Shown: piece by piece, positions 1 to 6,617 of the stretch | Layout of the letters: each line of letters opens with the position of its first letter | Numbering within the stretch: position 1 is the stretch's first letter | Source: an uncultured Halomicronema sp. | GTDB taxonomy: Bacteria > Cyanobacteriota > Cyanobacteriia > Phormidesmidales > Phormidesmidaceae | Assembly: GCA_937897665.1 (NCBI GenBank) | Contig: CALCPB010000844.1 | Coordinates: 1 to 8,347 of the forward strand | Length of the DNA: 8,347 nt | Reading direction: 5' to 3' | Position numbers and translations under genes: made by a program | The notes under the pieces: model-generated | Told to the model about the DNA's origin: nothing | Databases searched by the model: none | The model's input: only the letters and a program-made list of their open reading frames with translations

Positions 1-1
1 T

Positions 2-370
2 GCTAACAGCAACAACGCTGTGGTGAAATCGACTGTCAATGGCACGGTGACGGGTATTTCAGCGGCAGATGCCGGCGGTTACGAAGTCACCGTGCAGTCT
101 GACGCCGGCGCGGCAGAAACGATCGCGGTACCCGCTGGCCCTGAACTCATCGTGTCAGAAGGGGATGCCGTCACAACGGGCGGAGCTTTGACGAGCGACC
201 CCAACATGGGTGGCTTCGGTCAGGTCGATGCGGAAATCGTGCTGCAGAGCCCCGGTCGGATTAAAGGGTTGATTGCCTTTATCGCAGCGGTGATGCTGAC
301 GCAGATCATGCTGGTCTTGAAGAAGAAGCAAGTCGAGCGAGTACAAGCTGCCGAAGGCCTCAGCCTGTAG
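2..370 (+). CDS. petA: Cytochrome f (apocytochrome f), C-terminal part
   Basis: This is the last 122 residues of cytochrome f, the c-type cytochrome of the thylakoid cytochrome b6f complex, which passes electrons from the Rieske protein to plastocyanin or cytochrome c6. The frame is open from base 2 and the start lies before the window. Recognisable family sequence includes the small-domain stretch [14 protein letters not shown], then [18 protein letters not shown] single membrane helix follows (about [18 protein letters not shown]), and then the stromal anchor [13 protein letters not shown], which is nearly invariant in plants and cyanobacteria. The heme-binding CxxCH and N-terminal ligand lie upstream and cannot be checked. 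In cyanobacteria petA usually follows petC (Rieske protein), so petC is probably just outside the window; that is inference. Nothing in the visible part looks damaged. Confidence 0.97.
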   Translation, partial: ANSNNAVVKSTVNGTVTGISAADAGGYEVTVQSDAGAAETIAVPAGPELIVSEGDAVTTGGALTSDPNMGGFGQVDAEIVLQSPGRIKGLIAFIAAVMLTQIMLVLKKKQVERVQAAEGLSL

Positions 371-417
371 CTCACTCGCTGATGCGGTTGCTTAGCGACG
401 CATAAATCGTTTGGTTG

Positions 418-450
418 AGAGGGTGCCGAGAGGTACCCTCTTTGCGTTTG
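418..450 (+). terminator. Intrinsic terminator of petA
   Basis: A 10-bp stem (418-427 with 432-441, one G-T wobble) closes a GAGA tetraloop of the GNRA type, followed by TTGCGTTTG. It starts 47 bases after the petA stop. The tail is only moderately T-rich. On the opposite strand the hairpin has no T-tract, so it is unlikely to end the convergent sbcC-like transcript. Confidence 0.8.
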
Positions 451-491
451 GGGAGCGATCACCGAGTGGACTCCGGAGGCAATTAGGGCCA

Positions 492-3155
492 TTAGCCCTC
501 GCGCTCAACGACAATGACGTTTTCCGTCACCTTCTCAAAGGTGTCATCGTGGCTAATCACAAACAACTGCTTGAAGCTGCGAATGCGGGCGATCGCTTCG
601 GCCAAACTCTCGCGTCGAGGCCGATCCATATTGGTGGTCGGTTCATCAAAGAAGGCAATATCGATATCGGCTATTACTTTTAGCAGCGCCAGCAGCACCG
701 TGAGGGCGACATTGGGGCGGTTAAGCAGTTCACGAAAGAGGCGATCGCCCTCGCGAGAAATTTGCTGCACATAGCGTTCAGTAATGCGCGGCCCCGCTGC
801 TTTGTAAGCTTTGCGGGCAAAGTTAACGAAGCGTTTGATGCGCTCTCGTTGTTTGCGCTCCTCAATGGCCGCAGCTCGCTGTGCAGCCAGCGCCTTGAGG
901 TCGTCGAGCTGTCGCAGCAGTTCCGCTAGCAACTGCTGCTGTTGTGGCAGGCTGCCAGCCAAGCGATCGCGCTCTGAGCGCACCGTCTGATAGGTTTGCG
1001 TCACCTGTTGCGCCATCTGCGGATCAAAATCAACCTGGGCTTCGGCCAATGCAGTTTGAAGCTGGGTGGCTTCTTCCTGCAACTGGACCATCGCCAGTCG
1101 AACAGTCGTCAGTTCTCGAGTCAAACGCGCTTCATCTTGAGCGGCACGTACGTATTGCAAGTATTGTTGATAGTCGGCCTGGTGAATTTGTTTGGCTTGA
1201 GTTTGGGTTGCAATGTCAGTATCCAAAGTCTCAAAGGCGTGCAGCTGCTGTTCGAGGTCGTCAATCTGGTGCTGAATGCCGGCCTGCGCGGCCTGCATCT
1301 CGCCATAGCGCTTTTGCACAGTCGGCTGCTGCTGTTGCGATCGCGCCAACACCGCACAGCGGCCTTTGGGATCTTCCAGAGCTTGCAAGGCAGTCTGTAC
1401 TTCCCCTAGGCGATCGCTAAGGGCCTCGCCCTCGGTGAGCTTTTGTTGCAACTGTTCCAGCCGTTGCGGCAGAGCCGTTTGGTCAGCGTGCAATTGGGTC
1501 AACTGCTGCCGCCGCTCAGGGAGAACGGCCACCTGATTTTGCTGTTTAGCTAGCTCAGTCAAGCGAGTCTGGCAAGCCTGCAGCTGGGATCGCAACGCCT
1601 CAGCATCCGTCTGCCCTGACAGGTCATCTAAAATTTGCTGCACGGCCCCCAGCAGGCTCTGGTGAACTGTGACCCCGGTTTCTAAAGCTTGCTGAATGGT
1701 CGCTATCGCCGCCGACTCTGGCGGCTGAGTTTGGTGCAGCTCGGCCAAAGCTTGCAGCGCCTCAGCAACTTGCGCTTGGGTGCGATCGCTCGTTGCTCGT
1801 CCTTGGCTGACCAGTCGCTGCAGTTCCGTCTCAAACTGCCGGGCTGCCTCCAGCCGACTGAGCTGCTGCTGCAGGCGATCGCGCTGGGGAGCTAAGTCAG
1901 ACGCCGCAGCTACCATCTGTGCCAAAGCCTGCAGACGATCGATCTCCTGGACGGTTTTAGTCACCTGCTGCGCCTGCTGCGCCTGCTGTTTCGCCGTGGC
2001 CTGGTGTTCGCCTCGCACTTGGGCCAGGGTCGTTTGCGCCTGCTGTAGTGCTTGGAGCTGCGCTTCTAACTCGGTCTGTTGCTGCACCTGGGGCTGTAGC
2101 TGGGCGATTTCTGCGGTGGCGGCCTCAAAGCCATCTAGTTGCACTTTGAGGCGGGTGATATCCGCTGCGCGCAGCTCTAGCGTCTTTCGCAGCTTTTGCT
2201 GGCTTTTTTGCCGGGTCTGGCGTTCGGTCTGCTGGCGCGCCAGGGTTTGCAGGGCAGTCTCAGCGGCTTGATAGGCCTCGTAGGCAGGGCGCACCGTCAC
2301 ACAAATTTTGGCGGCTTGCTGAGCTTGTTCTAAGGACTGGGTTAATAGCGCGATCGCCTGCTGCCGCCCTGCCATATCGGCCTGGGTCTGCTGCTGCTGG
2401 GTTTGCAACTGTTGAATTTGGGTGGCTTGGGCCTGCAGAGCATCGCGTTCTTGCATCAGCGTCTGGAGCTGCTGATCAAAGGCGGCAAGCTGCCCCTCAT
2501 TGTGCGTAATTTCTGTCGCGATCGCCTGCTGCCGCGTCTGCAGTTCGTCCCAGGTGGCCAAGCGCTCCTCAAAGCGCGCAATTTCTGACGTCACGGCTTC
2601 TGCTTTCGCTTCCGCATAGCGCCGCAGGCTATTCAGCTCTTTGTAAACCGTTTTGTACTCTTCTACCTTGAGCACTTTATCAAACACGGTTTTACGATTC
2701 TCCGCCGTTTGCAAAAAATCAGCGGTAAAGGTGCCCTGAGGAACCCCGACAGTGCGAGCAAACAGTTCGCCCAAATCAGTGCCGGGGGCAACCCCCAAAT
2801 GTTCTCGCAGCCAGGGCAACACCTCATCTTTGATGCGGGTGTAGGGCAATCGCTGATTGAGCTGGGGATCAAACAGCGTGTAACCCTTGCTAGTGTGACG
2901 CTGCACGGTGTAGGTGCGGTCGTCTTGATTGGAGATGAACTCGACCGTGACTTCGGCGCTGCCGCTGCCGTTGCGAATTAGATCGTCTTTGGCATAGTCG
3001 CCCAGATAGTTAAACAGCACCCAGGCGATCGCTTCCAAAATGCTGGTTTTGCCCGCCCCATTTTCGCCACAAATGGCGTTGGTACCCGGTGCAAAGGTGA
3101 ATTGGCGATCGCGGTGAGTCTTAAAGTTTTTGAGGGTGACGGAAAGAATCTGCAT
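492..3155 (-). CDS. sbcC: SbcC/Rad50-type SMC-family ATPase lacking the ABC signature motif
   Basis: 887 residues. Proteins of this family pair with the SbcD/Mre11 nuclease and use ATP-driven head closure to process DNA ends and hairpins. The N-terminal head has Walker A GENGAGKTS (30-38) and the Q-loop GVPQGTFT (137-144). Residues about 170-790 are a long Q/A/L-rich coiled coil. The C-terminal head has Walker B IAFFDE (833-838), D-loop NMD (842-844) and switch histidine H869 in FVISHDD. Between LNRPNVALT (ending at 819) and LLALLKVIADIDIAFF, the usual beta strands and LSGGEQ signature helix are absent. The apex reads CAVL (600-603), where a CxxC zinc hook is expected. ATP-dependent dimerisation is therefore doubtful; the gene may be a degenerate copy, or the assembly may be wrong here. 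The ATG at 3155 gives the conserved MQILSVTLKNFKTHRDRQF beginning. Only a weak AGAG lies upstream. No sbcD is in the window. Family assignment is sure; function is not. Confidence 0.9.
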   Translation of the reverse strand: MQILSVTLKNFKTHRDRQFTFAPGTNAICGENGAGKTSILEAIAWVLFNYLGDYAKDDLIRNGSGSAEVTVEFISNQDDRTYTVQRHTSKGYTLFDPQLNQRLPYTRIKDEVLPWLREHLGVAPGTDLGELFARTVGVPQGTFTADFLQTAENRKTVFDKVLKVEEYKTVYKELNSLRRYAEAKAEAVTSEIARFEERLATWDELQTRQQAIATEITHNEGQLAAFDQQLQTLMQERDALQAQATQIQQLQTQQQQTQADMAGRQQAIALLTQSLEQAQQAAKICVTVRPAYEAYQAAETALQTLARQQTERQTRQKSQQKLRKTLELRAADITRLKVQLDGFEAATAEIAQLQPQVQQQTELEAQLQALQQAQTTLAQVRGEHQATAKQQAQQAQQVTKTVQEIDRLQALAQMVAAASDLAPQRDRLQQQLSRLEAARQFETELQRLVSQGRATSDRTQAQVAEALQALAELHQTQPPESAAIATIQQALETGVTVHQSLLGAVQQILDDLSGQTDAEALRSQLQACQTRLTELAKQQNQVAVLPERRQQLTQLHADQTALPQRLEQLQQKLTEGEALSDRLGEVQTALQALEDPKGRCAVLARSQQQQPTVQKRYGEMQAAQAGIQHQIDDLEQQLHAFETLDTDIATQTQAKQIHQADYQQYLQYVRAAQDEARLTRELTTVRLAMVQLQEEATQLQTALAEAQVDFDPQMAQQVTQTYQTVRSERDRLAGSLPQQQQLLAELLRQLDDLKALAAQRAAAIEERKQRERIKRFVNFARKAYKAAGPRITERYVQQISREGDRLFRELLNRPNVALTVLLALLKVIADIDIAFFDEPTTNMDRPRRESLAEAIARIRSFKQLFVISHDDTFEKVTENVIVVEREG

Positions 3156-3444
3156 AAACTCTATTTTGGCCCGTTCAGTGATGGTCCGACGAAATCACTC
3201 AGGATGGCTGCAACGGCCCTTTGAGCAGCCGGATCATGCCGACTGCCGCCCCCGGCATGGCGTCGGGTCTGGCCCTTCTCGCAGAATATACGGCTCTACC
3301 GCGATGGCACGTTGGTTTGCGTTAGCGAAGCCATCTTCCACGAGCGGTTGTCTCGGGACGATACCACCGACTCATGCATGCGGGGAATCGCCATTACAGC
3401 CCAAACGAGATCGCTGTCGAGGCGCATCAGTCTGAAGCAGGCAG
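3156..3444. other. Intergenic region upstream of the sbcC-like gene, no convincing gene
   Basis: These 289 bases lie between two leftward genes. Frames open on either strand have no recognisable domain and no good ribosome binding site. A small hairpin can form from CATGCCG (3235-3241) and CGGCATG (3253-3259) with an 11-base loop. GCGTTAGCGAAGCC at 3319-3332 resembles a short motif I recall as common in dispersed repeats of filamentous cyanobacteria. The promoter of the sbcC-like gene should lie here, but no clear -35/-10 pair stands out. Confidence 0.5.
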
Positions 3445-4044
3445 CTAGTCCTGGCCACCAGTCAGATTAGGTGCGAGCTCACTGCCCGCCGCGCCCAGGC
3501 AGCTATAGCGATAATCGCCGTAGTTCATCTCGGCCCCGCAGAGAATCGCCCCATTAAAGTTACCGCTGACGAGCACAACGTTGCTGAGATCAGCGGCAAT
3601 TAATACCGCATCGACAAACAGAGAGTCCTCAATGTAGGCATTGCCGAACCGAGTGCCATAGAGCGATGCAGCCGTAAAATCTGATTCATAAAAAGTGGCC
3701 TCATGCAGCAGCGCCGCATCCAAGGTCGCCGCGATCGCGGAGGCCTTGGCCAGGTAAGCACGACTTAAATCGGCACCACTCAAATCGGCGCCGTCCAAAT
3801 TGCTGTGGTAAAGATTGGCCTCAGTTAAGTTGGCCCGTTGTAAGTTAGCGCCGCTTAAATCTAACCGTCTGAGGTCAGCGCCCGAGAGGTTGCAGTCGGG
3901 GCAATCACCAGTGCCAATCAGTTGAGTCAAGGCCTCGCGATCAAAGGCCTGACTGGGTGCGGCGATCACCAAACCGCTGCCCAGGGCGAGCCCGCCGCTG
4001 CCCAGCCCCAACTGCTTTTGATACGGGCGATCGCTGATATGCAT
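3445..4044 (-). CDS. Secreted pentapeptide-repeat protein
   Basis: 199 residues. The N-terminus has a hydrophobic, Gly/Leu/Ala-rich segment (about 12-33) ending APSQA before FDREALTQL, which fits a signal peptide cleaved after about residue 33. That points to the periplasm or thylakoid lumen. From about residue 51 to 170 the protein consists of pentapeptide repeats of the A(D/N)Lxx type (NLSGADLRRLDLSGANLQR and onward), which fold as a right-handed quadrilateral beta helix. The repeats become less regular after residue 100. The helix is preceded by GDCPDC (C48, C51), and two more cysteines sit near the end (C169, C182), so disulfides are possible in an oxidising compartment. The molecular role of such cyanobacterial proteins is mostly unknown. 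The ATG at 4044 is supported by AGAGGA 10 bases upstream. It is divergent from the SLH gene. Confidence 0.88.
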   Translation of the reverse strand: MHISDRPYQKQLGLGSGGLALGSGLVIAAPSQAFDREALTQLIGTGDCPDCNLSGADLRRLDLSGANLQRANLTEANLYHSNLDGADLSGADLSRAYLAKASAIAATLDAALLHEATFYESDFTAASLYGTRFGNAYIEDSLFVDAVLIAADLSNVVLVSGNFNGAILCGAEMNYGDYRYSCLGAAGSELAPNLTGGQD

Positions 4045-4054
4045 AGCTATTGAG

Positions 4055-4060
4055 TCCTCT
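4055..4060 (-). promoter_or_regulatory. Ribosome binding site of the pentapeptide-repeat gene
   Basis: On the minus strand AGAGGA lies 10 bases before the ATG at 4044. It is the only good Shine-Dalgarno match near this frame and supports the chosen start. Confidence 0.6.
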
Positions 4061-4123
4061 GTTTAGGAATGGTCAGGTGAGCTACAAGAGCCCGCACGGG
4101 TGCCGGATGGGATCAAGCGACTT

Positions 4124-4129
4124 TTTATA
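4124..4129 (-). promoter_or_regulatory. Possible -10 element for the pentapeptide-repeat gene
   Basis: TATAAA on the minus strand, about 80 bases before the start codon, is a good -10 match. No -35 hexamer is present at the normal spacing; TTGTAT lies upstream but only about 7 bases away. It is a candidate only. Confidence 0.25.
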
Positions 4130-4157
4130 CGGACTGATACAAGTTACGCTTTCTGAA

Positions 4158-4173
4158 ATCTTTCCAGAAAGAT
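4158..4173. promoter_or_regulatory. 16-bp near-palindrome, possible operator
   Basis: ATCTTTC (4158-4164) and GAAAGAT (4167-4173) are exact reverse complements separated by CA. An overlapping alternative pairing is CTTTCTG (4149-4155) with CAGAAAG (4165-4171). The size and symmetry fit the site of a dimeric regulator between two divergent genes. No regulator can be named. Confidence 0.35.
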
Positions 4174-4250
4174 CTCAATTCATCGACAATTTGATCTAAT
4201 AATAGCCATGCTCTAGGTGATTCAAGGGTTTTAGTTGGTAAAAGAGCCGG

Positions 4251-4269
4251 TCTTTACTTTCTCTTTACT
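4251..4269 (+). promoter_or_regulatory. Tandem 8-base repeat with 3-base spacer, Pho-box-like
   Basis: TCTTTACT occurs twice (4251-4258 and 4262-4269) with TTC between, giving an 11-base period. Cyanobacterial PhoB/SphR boxes are tandem 8-base CTTAACCT-like units with 3-base spacers, so the geometry fits while the base match is only partial. No third unit is present on either side. A -10-like TAATAT follows at 4273-4278, closer than is usual for an activated promoter, about 90 bases before the SLH gene start. Confidence 0.3.
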
Positions 4270-4368
4270 GAATAATATTGGCGGCAAAGGCTGCGAATTC
4301 TGCGTCATCATGGGCACCTAGACTTACGGCAATCGTCTCTACATTGGGTGAGATTCAACGGGTGAATT

Positions 4369-5580
4369 ATGAAAACAATAAAAGCGTTTAAGTTTGTTGC
4401 AGTTGCCGCCGCCGCCACTATCGGGGTTCTCGGCAGCACGATGGCAACCCTCGCTGTCGATTTTGGTTTCTTAGAAGTTGACCAAAGTCAGTATCTATCA
4501 GTGGCAATTCCAGGCGGCAGCTTCATTCCTTATCAGCTGTGGCTGATTCGTGAGCGCACCCCTGGGGCAACCTGCTTTGACGTGAGTGGGACTAATCCGG
4601 GTGTGGTTGATCCGCTGTGGCGCGAAAATACCAGCGGCTGTGCCCCGACTTCCGATTCGAATGGCTATTCCATCCGCGTGGGTGGCGAAGAGTTGGGGTC
4701 GGCCTATTCCTTAGTCGTCAAAGAGTCGGGCGATGAGCTGGTGCTGATGGGTCAGCCCATCCGAGGCTCTTCAATTTTGATTGGTCGCACAGGTGGTATT
4801 AGTGCGAACGGCTATACCGAAATTAAGCTCCAGCCGGGCTGGCGCATTACCCAACGCACCTATGAAGGCGAGGCCCTCGGTCACTTTTATTACACCAACG
4901 ACGCGACCCTGGCGGAGCTAGAGACCGATGACGGTGTGGCGATTAACCCGACGCCGACGCCCGATCCGACACCTGAAGTGGAGTATCCTTTCCCCGATAT
5001 TTCACGGGACATTTATGCGACGGAAATTGCTTTAGCCGTTGACAAAGGCCTCGTCGCGGGACAGCAGGACGGCACCTTTAGCCCCGAGCGCCCGGTGACC
5101 CGCGAAGAAGCGGCTTCCATCGTGGTTGAGGCCCTAGGGACTAAAGGGCTAGCAACGGCTGTCTCGGTCACAGCCGCACCGTTTCCAGACGTAGCCCCCG
5201 ATCGCTGGAGCGCTGAAAAAATTACGATTTTGAAAAATGCTGGCATCGTGACCGGTGATCCCTCTGGCAACTACCGCCCGACGGATACGGTTACCCGCGC
5301 TGAGCTGATGTCAATGCTGCGTCGCACCGCTGAGGTGGTGGCCTCAGCTGACGGGATTCGGCCGGAAGAGATTGAGCCGACCGGTGAAGTCTTTAACTTC
5401 TCTGATACATCTGGTCACTGGAACGAAGAAACCATCGGCGTGATGTCGGCCTACTGTGGTGTTGCGACCCCTTATAACGAGAGAGGCAGCGAGTTTCGAC
5501 CCAACAACCAATCTCTGCGGAACTACACGACTGCGGCCGTCTACCGGCTATTTGACTGTGGTGCTACCCCAGTTCAATAA
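4369..5580 (+). CDS. Secreted DUF3747 protein with three SLH domains
   Basis: 403 residues. A lysine-containing N-terminus and hydrophobic stretch (7-27) end in ATLA before VDFGF, a typical signal peptide. Residues about 31-180 match my memory of the cyanobacterial DUF3747 family: VDQSQYLSVAIPGG, STxSNGYSIRVGG-like DSNGYSIRVGGEELG, and GWRITQRTYEGEALGHFYYTND. A Pro/Thr linker follows (PTPTPDPTPEVEYP, 194-207). Three S-layer-homology units then occupy about 208-256, 272-324 and 343-398, with FPDI, FPDV and FSDT openings and TRxE-type helices in the first two. SLH domains normally bind secondary cell-wall polysaccharide attached to peptidoglycan, so the protein probably sits on the periplasmic face of the wall. 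The function of DUF3747 is unknown. Four cysteines (69, 91, 363, 397) could form two local disulfides. GGGTGA lies 3 bases before the ATG, which is close. A strong terminator follows. Confidence 0.9.
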   Translation: MKTIKAFKFVAVAAAATIGVLGSTMATLAVDFGFLEVDQSQYLSVAIPGGSFIPYQLWLIRERTPGATCFDVSGTNPGVVDPLWRENTSGCAPTSDSNGYSIRVGGEELGSAYSLVVKESGDELVLMGQPIRGSSILIGRTGGISANGYTEIKLQPGWRITQRTYEGEALGHFYYTNDATLAELETDDGVAINPTPTPDPTPEVEYPFPDISRDIYATEIALAVDKGLVAGQQDGTFSPERPVTREEAASIVVEALGTKGLATAVSVTAAPFPDVAPDRWSAEKITILKNAGIVTGDPSGNYRPTDTVTRAELMSMLRRTAEVVASADGIRPEEIEPTGEVFNFSDTSGHWNEETIGVMSAYCGVATPYNERGSEFRPNNQSLRNYTTAAVYRLFDCGATPVQ

Positions 5581-5640
5581 GACAGTCTGGTGCAGTGAGC
5601 GATCGCTGACCACCAAGAGGACTCACTGATAGTTCCTATC

Positions 5641-5677
5641 TCCCCTAAGGTCATTGACCTTGGGGGATTTTATTTAG
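5641..5677 (+). terminator. Intrinsic terminator of the SLH gene
   Basis: An 11-bp stem (5641-5651 with 5657-5667, one T-G wobble) with loop CATTG is followed by TTTTATTTAG. It is a classic rightward terminator, 60 bases after the SLH stop. Its T-tract contains the reverse complement of the methyltransferase stop codon (5670-5672), so the hairpin also forms the start of that gene's 3' untranslated region, but without a T-tract on that strand. Confidence 0.85.
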
Positions 5678-6518
5678 TCGCCGTCAAAATGCCATAGCGC
5701 ACCAATCCACGCTGAAAACCCCAGCGCATTAGCCCCAGTGCCAGTGCCCCCTGCAGGGTTTGCGCGCCCGCTTGCCACAGCCCCACGATCGCCTCCCACT
5801 GCAGGGCTGAACCGATCACCGCATCCCAAAAGGGGGCCACCGCATCAGACCAGTCAGCCGGGCGCACGGCGCGATATCCAGCCTGGGTCGCCAGCTGGGC
5901 GTAGTCGGGCAGCGACAGCACATAGGGCAAATGGTAGACCTGATAAAGCGCATCTAAATGCCACTGTTCAGACTGAGTGAGGGCACCCGCGAGAGATTCA
6001 GTGTTGCGGTGACACCAGGTAGCCATGAGCAGCCTGCCGCCAGGCTTGAGCAAGCGATAGCTCTCTTGAAAAAACTGCCCTTTGTCGGGATAGTGTTCGC
6101 CGCTTTCCATCGACCAAATCAGGTCGAACTGCTCATCGGGAAATGGCGTATTCAGCACGTCAGCGACTTGAAACTGGGCGCGCTCAGCCAGCTCGGCGAT
6201 CGCGGCTCGTTCGGTCGCCCGAGCGGCCTGTTTTGGGCTCAGCGTCAGACCCATGACCTCAGCATCGTAGCGATCGCCTAAATACAGCGCACTGCCGCCA
6301 ATGCCACACCCGGCATCCAAGATCTTGTGAGCTTGCTTGACCTCAGCCCACTGCAGCAGGGCATCGATCAGGTCAACTTGAGCCTGCTGTTGGTCTTTTT
6401 GATGCGTGCCGGTCGGCCCGTAAAACCCGTGGTGCATATGCTCACCCCACGTCCGTTCCCAAAGGCCAGAAGACTCGTCGTAGAAAGTTTGAATGTTTTG
6501 ATACAGGTCTGAACTCAT
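5670..6518 (-). CDS. Gamma-tocopherol methyltransferase-like SAM-dependent methyltransferase
   Basis: 282 residues from the chosen start. It resembles Synechocystis Slr0089, the gamma-tocopherol C-methyltransferase that uses S-adenosylmethionine to make alpha-tocopherol at the end of vitamin E synthesis. Shared stretches are FYDESSGLWERTWGEHMHHG (13-31), SAM motif I ILDAGCGIGGS (66-76), LSPKQ (93-97), WSMESGEH (135-142), LLKPGGRLLMATWCHR (156-171), DWSDAVAPFWD (222-232) and the C-terminal MRWGFQRGLVRYGILTATK. It starts without an obvious N-terminal signal peptide. The frame stays open to an ATG at 6611, but the extra 31 residues are not family-like. The ATG at 6518 puts SSDLYQNIQTFYDESSG at the front and has AGGAG upstream. 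Other methyltransferases of the MPBQ or sterol/phosphoethanolamine groups share the fold, so substrate assignment rests on remembered similarity. Confidence 0.82.
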   Translation of the reverse strand: MSSDLYQNIQTFYDESSGLWERTWGEHMHHGFYGPTGTHQKDQQQAQVDLIDALLQWAEVKQAHKILDAGCGIGGSALYLGDRYDAEVMGLTLSPKQAARATERAAIAELAERAQFQVADVLNTPFPDEQFDLIWSMESGEHYPDKGQFFQESYRLLKPGGRLLMATWCHRNTESLAGALTQSEQWHLDALYQVYHLPYVLSLPDYAQLATQAGYRAVRPADWSDAVAPFWDAVIGSALQWEAIVGLWQAGAQTLQGALALGLMRWGFQRGLVRYGILTATK

Positions 6519-6531
6519 GGCACTTTTGCGA

Positions 6532-6536
6532 CTCCT
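6532..6536 (-). promoter_or_regulatory. Ribosome binding site deciding the methyltransferase start
   Basis: AGGAG on the minus strand lies 13 bases before the ATG at 6518. The spacing is long but the match is strong. It favours this start over the in-frame ATG at 6611. Confidence 0.5.
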
Positions 6537-6617
6537 AGGGCAGTGTAGTCTTCCGTCGCAACTCCTGGAAAGATAGTCAGATATTTTCCCGTCATCAGCG
6601 GAAATTTGCACCTGGGA

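Larger units (their letters stand above)
4045..4368. other. Divergent intergenic region with candidate regulatory sites
   Basis: This 324-base region must hold the promoters of both the leftward pentapeptide gene and the rightward SLH gene. It is visibly more AT-rich from about 4120 to 4280 than the flanking genes. It contains a possible leftward -10, a 16-bp near-palindrome and a pair of 8-base direct repeats with 11-base phasing (listed separately). GGGTGA occurs twice just before the SLH start (4346-4351 and 4360-4365). I see no coding frame or known riboswitch in it. Confidence 0.6.

Noticed and set aside
485..499. Terminator for the sbcC-like gene from AGGGC/GCCCT around its stop codon
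   Set aside because: The stem is only 5 bp and no T-tract follows on the minus strand.
2030..2420. CAG/CTG-rich stretches as a possible repeat array
   Set aside because: They encode Gln/Leu/Ala-rich coiled coil and have no regular unit; they are codon use, not an array.
3234..3371. 45-codon minus-strand open stretch upstream of the sbcC-like gene, containing GFANANQRAIAVEPYILREG
   Set aside because: It reads somewhat protein-like, but has no ATG, only an internal GTG, no ribosome binding site and no family I recognise. It could be a relic but cannot be supported.
3130..3435. 101-codon plus-strand frame overlapping the sbcC-like gene start
   Set aside because: No recognisable domain, Arg/Pro/Ser-rich composition typical of a non-coding frame, no ribosome binding site, and it overlaps a real gene's 5' end.
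6519..6611. N-terminal extension of the methyltransferase to an ATG at 6611
   Set aside because: The extra 31 residues do not resemble the family, and AGGAG lies upstream of the inner ATG at 6518.
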